From Anaerolineaceae bacterium UBA2274 (GTDB lineage Bacteria; Chloroflexota; Anaerolineae; Anaerolineales; Anaerolineaceae): 12,440 nt of DNA. The translations under genes and the position numbers were made by a program. The notes beneath the pieces were generated by a model. It did no database searches, had not been told where the DNA came from, and saw only the letters and a program-made list of their open reading frames with translations. Shown here piece after piece: positions 1 through 5,193 of the stretch; position 1 is the stretch's first letter, and each line of letters starts with the position of its first letter. The stretch is from the NCBI GenBank assembly GCA_002347705.1, contig DDWY01000072.1, forward strand, positions 7,528-19,967. The letters are read 5' to 3'.

Positions 1-11
1 CCTGTCTTTTC

Positions 12-66
12 GTAGGGCGGATTGCTTATCACCTGCCCCTGAGCGTAGCGAATGGGGTTCAATCCG
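12..66 (+). repeat. GTAG-headed REP-like palindrome upstream of the RAYT gene
   Basis: Starts with GTAG (12-15), the tetranucleotide that typically precedes REP palindromes. An outer 7-bp inverted repeat CGGATTG (18-24) pairs with CAATCCG (60-66). An inner hairpin pairs CCCC (36-39) with GGGG (54-57) and can continue as TGAGC/GCGAA with two G-A mismatches and one bulged T at 53. This is the form of many bacterial REP sequences. Its position next to a RAYT gene supports the call. Assignment to a named REP class is not possible from one sequence. Confidence 0.6.
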
Positions 67-120
67 GCTTTCGTTCACCTTCGAGCTATTGCCGTGGTTC
101 GACTGTGGAACCCGGGCTAC
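60..120 (-). repeat. REP copy A, left flank of the RAYT gene
   Basis: Read on the minus strand this begins with GTAG (120 to 117), carries a GGTTC/GAACC hairpin (96-100 with 108-112 region) and ends in GCCGGATTG. It is homologous to 770-828 on the other side of the transposase gene. On the plus strand both share CAATCCGGCTTT, then GTTCAC, then a GAG/TATTGCC block. Together with the plus-oriented palindrome at 12-66 it forms a head-to-head REP pair, as in BIMEs. Confidence 0.6.
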
Positions 121-128
121 GGTTGTCT

Positions 129-201
129 ATTGCCATGGTTCGACTGTGGAACCCGGCCCACGGGTGTGTCTTGCCCGTGTCCAAAGCAGAACCCGGCCAA
201 C
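129..201. repeat. Degenerate direct repeats leading into the RAYT gene
   Basis: ATTGCCATGGTTCGACTGTG (129-148) and the following GGAACCCGG repeat the segment at 88-113 with a period of about 41 bases. A third, more degenerate unit (TTGCCCGTG...GCAGAACCCGGCC, about 171-198) follows. An open frame runs through these repeats and would extend the transposase N-terminus, but it is best explained as repeat DNA rather than coding sequence. Confidence 0.55.
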
Positions 202-227
202 AACTGAAAAATGATAAACTTAATTGC

Positions 228-746
228 ATGAGGAAATACATCCGCAATTATGTTGAAGGTGGCACTTATTTCTTCACCATGGTCACAAAAAACCGAAGAC
301 TCCTCTTCCATGACCCTGACTTATGCAACTTGTTCTTAATCGGAATTGACAAAGTCAAATCCTACCATCCCTTCGACCTCGTCGCATATTGCATCTTGCC
401 TGACCACATCCACCTGCTCATGAGCTTGCCGGAGGGGGTAAGAGATTATTCAAAGATTATCAAGGTGCTAAAAAGATCTGTCACGAAGAGCATCAGAAAT
501 CACCTCAACCTACCCGATTTGGTTGTCTGGCAGGATAGGTTTTGGGAGCATACTATCCGGGATGAACGCGATATGCAAATTCATTTTGAGTATATCCTTT
601 ACAACCCAGTAAAACATGGTTATGTTGAATCTGTCGATCAATGGAAATGGTCAAGCATAGATAGTGAGTCAGACGATCACGTCATAAAACCCAGTTTAGA
701 GCAGATCGACGCATTAAACCAAAAGGGTAATTCATTCGGGGAATAG
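228..746 (+). CDS. REP-associated tyrosine transposase (RAYT, Y1/HUH family)
   Basis: Encodes 172 residues of the Y1_Tnp/TnpA_REP family, single-strand-specific HUH nucleases that cut and rejoin REP hairpins. The hallmarks are in order: N-terminal RNYVEGGTYFFT (6-17), the metal-binding HUH motif in LPDHIHLL (H60, H62), WQDRFWEH (101-108), and the catalytic-tyrosine helix YILYNPVKHG with Y125 as the likely nucleophile. The length (about 150-180 aa) and start are normal for the family. I chose ATG 228 rather than the upstream in-frame ATG at 105 because family homology begins with MRKYIRNY and the extra 41 codons fall inside repeats. The gene looks intact and is flanked by homologous REP copies (60-120 and 770-828), as expected for a RAYT acting on its own neighbouring REPs. 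No strong Shine-Dalgarno is visible. It probably stands alone rather than in an operon with trmD. Confidence 0.9.
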   Translation: MRKYIRNYVEGGTYFFTMVTKNRRLLFHDPDLCNLFLIGIDKVKSYHPFDLVAYCILPDHIHLLMSLPEGVRDYSKIIKVLKRSVTKSIRNHLNLPDLVVWQDRFWEHTIRDERDMQIHFEYILYNPVKHGYVESVDQWKWSSIDSESDDHVIKPSLEQIDALNQKGNSFGE

Positions 747-769
747 TGCCCGAAAGGTCTTGCGTACCT

Positions 770-829
770 CAATCCGGCTTTGGTTCACAGTAGAGTATTG
801 CCAGGTTGAAATACGCAACCGATCCTACG
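770..829 (-). repeat. REP copy B, right flank of the RAYT gene
   Basis: Homologous to copy A (60-120) in the same orientation. It shares CAATCCGGCTTT, GTTCAC and GTATTGCC-type blocks on the plus strand, and on the minus strand it opens with GTAGG (828 to 824). A GGTTG/CAACC hairpin (804-808 with 816-820) replaces the GGTTC/GAACC hairpin of copy A, so the stem is kept while its bases change. That is the usual pattern for selected palindromes. Confidence 0.6.
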
Positions 830-837
830 ATTTCCGC

Positions 838-866
838 TTGCCCAAATGTCAGCTATCGTATAAAAT
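838..866 (+). promoter_or_regulatory. Candidate trmD promoter, possibly giving a leaderless mRNA
   Basis: A TATAAAAT box (859-866) lies only 6-8 bases before the trmD ATG at 873. TTGCCC (838-843) upstream is a weak -35 with 15-base spacing. With this -10, transcription would start at or within a few bases of the ATG. No Shine-Dalgarno is present in that gap. Inference from sequence only. Confidence 0.4.
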
Positions 867-872
867 TCACCC

Positions 873-1634
873 ATGCGATTTGACGTCTTCAGTCTCTTCC
901 CGCAAGTCTTTCAACCTTATCTCGATATCAGCATCCTCAAGCGCGCCATTCAAAACGACCTGATCCAGGTTCACACCCACAACATCCGCGACTGGGCAAC
1001 CGACAAGCACCACACCACCGACGACACGCCCTACGGCGGCGGCGGGGGCATGGTGATGAAAGCCGAACCTATCTTCGCCGCGGTGGAGGACGTGCTCGGG
1101 GCTCCCCCAAGCTGCCCGGTGGTCCTGCTCTGCCCGCAAGGCAAGCGTTTTGACCAACAAATGGCGCGCGAGCTGGCTGCCTTCGACCGGCTGGCGCTGA
1201 TCTGCGGGCGCTACGAAGCCTTCGACGATCGTATCCGCGAGCACCTTGCCACGCATGTCATCTCCATTGGCGATTTTGTGCTGACTGGCGGCGAATTGCC
1301 CGCCCTGATCCTGATGGACGCTGTCGGTCGGCTGGTGCCAGGGGTGCTCGGGGACGAAGACGCCACCCAGGACGATTCCTTTTCATCGGAAGGCTTGCTC
1401 GAATATCCCCAATGGACCAAGCCAGCCGAATTCCGCGGCTGGACCGTGCCGGAAGTGATGCAAAATGGCAATCTGGCGGAGCAACTTAAGTGGAAAAGGG
1501 AACAAGCCCTCATTCGCACCCTCGAAAACCGACCGGATTTATTGCGCAATGCTACCCTTTCAGAAAAAGATCAGGAATTTTTAGCCAGATACATCAATCA
1601 AAAATTTGAAGAAAGTCAATCAATGGAGGAATAA
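873..1634 (+). CDS. trmD: tRNA (guanine-N1-)-methyltransferase TrmD
   Basis: A 253-residue TrmD, the SPOUT-fold enzyme that uses S-adenosylmethionine to methylate N1 of G37 in tRNAs reading CNN codons, preventing +1 frameshifts. Family landmarks are all present: N-terminal MRFDVFSLFP, the glycine-rich DTPYGGGGGMVMK (51-63), the SAM-binding knot segments ICGRYEAFDDR (110-120) and SIGDFVLTGGELPA (131-144), then QDDSF (166-170), in which D168 aligns with the catalytic aspartate (D169 in E. coli), and YPQWTKP (178-184). Length matches E. coli TrmD (255 aa). The C-terminal domain (about 170-253) should bind the anticodon stem. The usual rpsP-rimM neighbours are absent upstream, where a RAYT/REP block lies instead. 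The stop overlaps the start of the MFS gene (TAATG). Essential in most bacteria, so it should be functional. Confidence 0.97.
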   Translation: MRFDVFSLFPQVFQPYLDISILKRAIQNDLIQVHTHNIRDWATDKHHTTDDTPYGGGGGMVMKAEPIFAAVEDVLGAPPSCPVVLLCPQGKRFDQQMARELAAFDRLALICGRYEAFDDRIREHLATHVISIGDFVLTGGELPALILMDAVGRLVPGVLGDEDATQDDSFSSEGLLEYPQWTKPAEFRGWTVPEVMQNGNLAEQLKWKREQALIRTLENRPDLLRNATLSEKDQEFLARYINQKFEESQSMEE

Positions 1635-1636
1635 TG
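1625..1636 (+). promoter_or_regulatory. Shine-Dalgarno and TAATG stop/start overlap, trmD to MFS gene
   Basis: GGAGGA (1625-1630) sits inside the last trmD codons, three bases before the ATG at 1634-1636. The trmD TAA (1632-1634) shares its last base with that ATG. The spacing is short, and termination-reinitiation coupling is the likely mode of translation. Confidence 0.6.
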
Positions 1637-2944
1637 CAAGAAGAACCCAAATTTAATTATGGCAAGACGTTTTTATTAGGTTTCGGCTTTTTTGCCGTGA
1701 TGGTTGCCTGGTCGGTCTACAACTCGTTTGTACCGCTTTTCCTGGCAAACCGCTTCAATCTGAACCCAGCGGCGATCGGCTTCTTCATGACGCTGGACAA
1801 CATTGCAGCCCTGCTGCTTCAGCCGGTGATCGGTTCGGTCTCGGACCGCACGCGCACCAAGATTGGGCGGCGCTTGCCCTTTATGCTGATCGGCGCGCCT
1901 ATTGCAGCCTTAGCCTTCCTTTTCGCGCCTGTAGTGGCAGTTCCGCTGCTCAACATTCCCTTGGAAGCGCGTTTACCGCTTTTTGTCGCCTGCACCATGA
2001 CCTTCATGCTCTCGATGGCAATCTGGCGCACGCCGGTGGTTGCCCTGATGCCGGATGTGACACCCTCGAAATATCGCTCGCAGGCTAATGGCGTGATCAA
2101 CTTCATGGGTGGTATTGGCTCCATCATCGCTTTCCTGATCGGCGGTAAGCTTTACGACATCCAACCTCAATATCCTTTCTGGATGGCATCTGTACTGATC
2201 CTGGTGGGCGTCTTGCTGGTTTTTGCCTTCATCCGCGAGCCAAGAATTTACGATGAAAATCCCAATCTTGAAAAGCCAAACCTGTGGAAAAGCCTGGTGC
2301 AGATTTTCCGCGATAAACAACACAATGCCATCCGCATCTTCCTGGCAATATTCTTCTGGTTCGTGGCGATGAACGCGATCGAAACCTTCATCACATTGTA
2401 TGCCAATCACTCTCTTGGTATGTCTGAAGGGCGAAGTGTAACGCTGATGACGCTCAATTCGCTCGCCTTCGTGATCATGGCGCTTCCTGCGGGTTTGATT
2501 GGAGGGAAAATTGGACGCAAGCGCACGATCAGCATTGGTATTGTGGTGATGATCATCGTCATGACTTCCATCTTCTTCATTCCGCCAGGAACCCTCACCC
2601 AGGAACTTTTCAGCCTGCCCGTGCTGGGAGCAGTGCCTGTTGTCGGTCTGATGTTGGTAATTGCAGGGCTTGGCTGGGCTTTGATCAACATCAACTCTCT
2701 GCCTGTGGTGGTAGATCTGACTGATGTGACCCAAATTGGAACCTTCACCGGACTCTACTACCTCTTCTCCACCCTGGCGGCGATCGTTGGACCGAACGTC
2801 AACGGCTGGATCGTCAAATTGACCGGAGATAATTATGCTTCAATCTTCATCATTGGGCCGATCTTTATGGTAGCGGCCCTGATCTCAATTTTGGGAATGA
2901 AATCAGGCGAAGCAAAATTGGAACCGGAAAGTGGAAAATTTTAG
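1634..2944 (+). CDS. MFS transporter, GPH/SLC45-like (probable sugar or glycoside porter)
   Basis: A 436-residue polytopic membrane protein with roughly 12 hydrophobic segments. The first runs over residues 11-30, and a charged central loop (about 190-235) separates the two six-helix halves. Between helices 2 and 3 it has the motif-A region GSVSDRTRTKIGRRLPFMLIG (about 67-87). SDRT plus the (R/K)xGRR signature is characteristic of the GPH and SLC45/sucrose-porter branches of the major facilitator superfamily. A second motif-A-like IGGKIGRKRTIS lies in the C-terminal half. Such proteins usually bring in sugars or glycosides with protons or cations. The substrate cannot be read from sequence. 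Translation is coupled to trmD, and a terminator directly follows. There is no nearby glycosidase or sugar regulator to suggest a pathway. Confidence 0.8.
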   Translation: MQEEPKFNYGKTFLLGFGFFAVMVAWSVYNSFVPLFLANRFNLNPAAIGFFMTLDNIAALLLQPVIGSVSDRTRTKIGRRLPFMLIGAPIAALAFLFAPVVAVPLLNIPLEARLPLFVACTMTFMLSMAIWRTPVVALMPDVTPSKYRSQANGVINFMGGIGSIIAFLIGGKLYDIQPQYPFWMASVLILVGVLLVFAFIREPRIYDENPNLEKPNLWKSLVQIFRDKQHNAIRIFLAIFFWFVAMNAIETFITLYANHSLGMSEGRSVTLMTLNSLAFVIMALPAGLIGGKIGRKRTISIGIVVMIIVMTSIFFIPPGTLTQELFSLPVLGAVPVVGLMLVIAGLGWALININSLPVVVDLTDVTQIGTFTGLYYLFSTLAAIVGPNVNGWIVKLTGDNYASIFIIGPIFMVAALISILGMKSGEAKLEPESGKF

Positions 2945-2951
2945 TGTAAGC

Positions 2952-2983
2952 AAGACCGCAATTGAACTTGCGGTCTTTTGTTT
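2952..2983 (+). terminator. Rho-independent terminator after the MFS gene
   Basis: Perfect 10-bp stem AAGACCGCAA (2952-2961) with TTGCGGTCTT (2968-2977), six-base loop, followed by TTGTTT. It lies 7 bases after the MFS stop and closes the trmD-MFS unit. Confidence 0.85.
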
Positions 2984-3007
2984 GCTGCCTTATACTTGAC
3001 TTATAAT
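2978..3007 (+). promoter_or_regulatory. Candidate promoter of the nucleoside importer operon
   Basis: A consensus -10 TATAAT (3002-3007) stands 18 bases downstream of TTGTTT (2978-2983), which is also the tail of the preceding terminator. A second possible -35, TTGACT (2996-3001), has no good -10 at the right distance. The predicted start near 3014 gives a leader of about 50 bases, with AAGGAG (3048-3053) as ribosome-binding site 12 bases before the ATG. Confidence 0.55.
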
Positions 3008-3008
3008 T

Positions 3009-3032
3009 ACTTACCGGTAATTCCCGGCAAGT
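3009..3032. promoter_or_regulatory. Inverted repeat overlapping the predicted transcription start (operator candidate)
   Basis: ACTTACCGG (3009-3017) and CCGGCAAGT (3024-3032) form a 9-bp inverted repeat with one mismatch and six-base centre. A perfect 10-bp palindrome TTACCGGTAA (3011-3020) is nested in its left half. It begins two bases after the -10 box, a usual position for a repressor site. A central-CG palindrome resembles LacI-type operators, but no regulator gene is in the window. An mRNA hairpin is the alternative. Confidence 0.4.
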
Positions 3033-3065
3033 ATCATTAATCTACAGAAGGAGATTAGAGAAAAT

Positions 3066-5093
3066 ATGACTAAAAAGTTGTTCACCATTTTGTCCGTTTT
3101 ACTCGTCGGCAGCATGCTGCTCGCTGCTTGCTCGACACCCGCCCCAACGGAAGTCCCCGTAGTTGAGGAACCCGTTGTTGAAGAACCCACGGCGGTAAAG
3201 GTTTGCCAGATCACCGATACTGGCGGTATCGATGACAAATCCTTCAATGCCACCGCATGGAAGGGTATCACCGACGCCCAGGCTCAACTTGGCATCGAAG
3301 GCAAATACCTCGAATCCAAAGAAGTTGCTGACTACGAAAAGAACCTGAACGCCTTCATCGAAGAAAAATGCGATCTGATCGTGACCGTCGGCTTCCTGAT
3401 CGGCGATGCCACCAAGGCTGCCGCTGAAGCCAACCCTGACGTCAAGTTCTCCATCGTGGACTACAACTACGACCCCGCCATCCCCAATGTGACTGGTCAG
3501 ATTTTTAACACCGACGAAGCCGCCATTCTGGCTGGCTACCTCGCTGCTGGCGTCACCAAGACCGGCATCGTGGGTACTTTTGGCGGTCTGCCCATCCCCA
3601 CCGTGACCATCTTCATGGATGGTTTCTACAAGGGTGTTGCCAAGTATAACGAAGCCAAAGGCACCGATGTCCAGGTCCTCGGTTGGGATCCCGCTGCGCC
3701 AGACTCCGGTCTCTTCAGCATGTCCTTCGATGATCAGCAAAAGGGCAATGAGCTCGCCAAGTCCCTGATGGACGAAGGCGCTGACATCATCATGCCCGTG
3801 GCTGGCCCCGTTGGTTTGGGCGCGGCCGCCGCCATTAAAGAACGCGGCAGCGCTTACCTGATTGGCGTCGACTCTGACTGGGCTCTTACCAGCCCCGAAT
3901 ATGCCGACATCACCCTGACCTCCGTCATGAAACTGATGGATGCCACCACCATGCAGGTCATCCAGTCTGTTATCGATGGTACCTTCAAGGGCGGTGATGT
4001 GGTTGGCACACTTGCCAATAATGGCGTTGCTATCGCCCCGTACCACGAACTCGAAAGCCTCGTTCCTGCTGAACTCGCAGCCGAAATTGAACAACTCAAA
4101 GCTGAGATCGTCGCTGGATCATTCACTGAAGCAGTTCCTGTTGAAAAAACCACTCTGGTTTGCCAGATCACCGACACTGGCGGTATCGATGACAAATCCT
4201 TCAATGCCACCGCATGGAAGGGTATCACCGACGCTCAGGCTCAACTTGGCATCGAAGGCAAATACCTCGAGTCCAAAGAAGTTGCTGACTACGAGAAGAA
4301 CCTGAACGCCTTCATCGAAGAAAAATGCGATCTGATCGTGACCGTCGGTTTCCTCATCGGCGATGCCACCAAGGCTGCCGCTGAAGCCAACCCGGATGTC
4401 AAGTTCTCCATCGTGGACTACAACTACGACCCCGCCATCCCCAATGTGACTGGTCAGATCTTCGAAACCGATGAAGCCGCTTTCCTGGCTGGCTACCTCG
4501 CTGCTGGCGTCACCAAGACCGGCGTTGTGGGCACTTTCGGTGGTCTGCCCATCCCCACCGTGACCATCTTCATGGATGGTTTCTACAAGGGTGTGGCCAA
4601 GTACAACGAAGTCAAGGGCACTAATGTCCAGGTCCTCGGTTGGGATCCTGCTGCGCCAGACTCTGGTCTCTTCAGCATGTCCTTCGATGATCAGCAAAAG
4701 GGTAATGAGCTCGCCAAGTCCCTGATGGACGAAGGCGCCGACATCATCATGCCCGTGGCTGGCCCCGTTGGTTTGGGCGCGGCTGCCGCCATCATGGAAC
4801 GCGGAAACGCTTACCTGATTGGCGTCGACTCTGACTGGGCTCTTACCAGCCCCGAATATGCTGGTATCACCCTGACCTCCGTCATGAAACTGATGGATGC
4901 CACCACCTTCCAGGTTATCCAATCTGTTATCGATGGTACTTTTGTGGGTGGTGATGTGGTTGGCACACTTGCCAATAATGGCGTTGCTATCGCCCCGTTC
5001 CACGAACTTGAGAGCCTGGTTTCTGCCGAACTCGCAGCTGAGATTGAACAACTCAAAGCTGAGATCATCGCGGGAACGATCACACTCGACTAA
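3066..5093 (+). CDS. BMP-family substrate-binding lipoprotein with two tandem BMP domains
   Basis: A 675-residue lipoprotein, about twice the family's usual 330-400. A signal peptide (1-21) ends in the lipobox LAAC with lipidated Cys22, then a Pro/Glu/Val-rich linker (23-45). Two complete BMP (PnrA/Med-type, Pfam Bmp) domains follow: residues 46-351 and 365-670, joined by a 13-residue linker. Each has the DTGGIDDKSFNATAWKG segment that builds part of the purine-nucleoside pocket in this family, the SIVDYNYDPAIPNVTG strand, GADIIMPVAGPVGLGAAAA and IGVDSDW. The copies differ at about 13 of 306 positions (counted by eye), and the first 102 residues are identical. The protein should be anchored outside the cytoplasmic membrane and hand nucleosides to the permeases encoded downstream. 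Purine nucleosides are the best guess from family precedent (PnrA, BmpA). Whether both domains bind the same ligand is unknown. Confidence 0.93.
   Translation: MTKKLFTILSVLLVGSMLLAACSTPAPTEVPVVEEPVVEEPTAVKVCQITDTGGIDDKSFNATAWKGITDAQAQLGIEGKYLESKEVADYEKNLNAFIEEKCDLIVTVGFLIGDATKAAAEANPDVKFSIVDYNYDPAIPNVTGQIFNTDEAAILAGYLAAGVTKTGIVGTFGGLPIPTVTIFMDGFYKGVAKYNEAKGTDVQVLGWDPAAPDSGLFSMSFDDQQKGNELAKSLMDEGADIIMPVAGPVGLGAAAAIKERGSAYLIGVDSDWALTSPEYADITLTSVMKLMDATTMQVIQSVIDGTFKGGDVVGTLANNGVAIAPYHELESLVPAELAAEIEQLKAEIVAGSFTEAVPVEKTTLVCQITDTGGIDDKSFNATAWKGITDAQAQLGIEGKYLESKEVADYEKNLNAFIEEKCDLIVTVGFLIGDATKAAAEANPDVKFSIVDYNYDPAIPNVTGQIFETDEAAFLAGYLAAGVTKTGVVGTFGGLPIPTVTIFMDGFYKGVAKYNEVKGTNVQVLGWDPAAPDSGLFSMSFDDQQKGNELAKSLMDEGADIIMPVAGPVGLGAAAAIMERGNAYLIGVDSDWALTSPEYAGITLTSVMKLMDATTFQVIQSVIDGTFVGGDVVGTLANNGVAIAPFHELESLVSAELAAEIEQLKAEIIAGTITLD
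3201..4118 (+). repeat. Intragenic tandem repeat, copy 1 (first BMP domain)
   Basis: Starts at GTTTGCCAGA (3201), and the same decamer begins copy 2 at 4158, a period of 957 bases (319 codons). Most base differences between copies are silent third-position changes, so the two are diverged yet under constraint at the protein level. Confidence 0.92.
4158..5075 (+). repeat. Intragenic tandem repeat, copy 2 (second BMP domain)
   Basis: Direct in-frame copy of 3201-4118, encoding residues 365-670. Amino-acid changes begin only after residue 466 and include N to E, I to F, K to M, K to V, M to F, Y to F and P to S. They cluster in the later two thirds of the domain. Confidence 0.92.
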
Positions 5094-5108
5094 TCTGTTC
5101 TACCTAAG

Positions 5109-5143
5109 AATAAGGCTGGATTTTTTCCAGCCTTATTTTTTTT
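5109..5143 (+). terminator. Strong intrinsic terminator between lipoprotein and ATPase genes
   Basis: Perfect 12-bp stem AATAAGGCTGGA (5109-5120) with TCCAGCCTTATT (5126-5137), loop of five T, followed by six more T. It lies 16 bases after the lipoprotein stop and 51 bases before the ATPase ATG. It probably lets a minority of transcripts read through, giving more binding protein than transporter. Confidence 0.88.
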
Positions 5144-5153
5144 AAGGCTGTGG

Positions 5154-5159
5154 TAATAT
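5154..5159 (+). promoter_or_regulatory. Weak -10 candidate before the ATPase gene
   Basis: TAATAT (5154-5159) lies 35 bases before the ATG at 5194. No recognisable -35 is found at 16-19 bases upstream, where the terminator stem and T-run lie. It may be a minor promoter, or expression may rely on read-through. No strong Shine-Dalgarno precedes this ATG. Confidence 0.25.
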
Positions 5160-5193
5160 TGGAAAAATAATTGAGAATGGAACGGTATCAACT

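Noticed and set aside
88..201. Possible short CRISPR-like array
   Set aside because: The units are contiguous, degenerate and contain the same palindromic core as the REP copies. There are no unique spacers and no cas genes.
105..227. Upstream in-frame extension of the RAYT gene starting at ATG 105
   Set aside because: The 41 extra codons lie in direct REP-type repeats, and the family N-terminus begins at the ATG at 228.
1973..2734. 253-residue minus-strand open frame opposite the MFS gene
   Set aside because: Low-complexity His/Asp/Gln-rich translation typical of a shadow frame opposite hydrophobic codons.
2945..3065. Purine riboswitch before the lipoprotein gene
   Set aside because: The gap is filled by a terminator, promoter and a short leader of about 50 bases, too small for an aptamer plus expression platform, and no purine-aptamer core is seen.
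3099..5051. Long antisense open frames (331 and 310 residues) opposite the lipoprotein gene
   Set aside because: They mirror the tandem repeat and come from the strong codon bias of the sense gene. They have no family features, and the sense frame is an unambiguous BMP protein.
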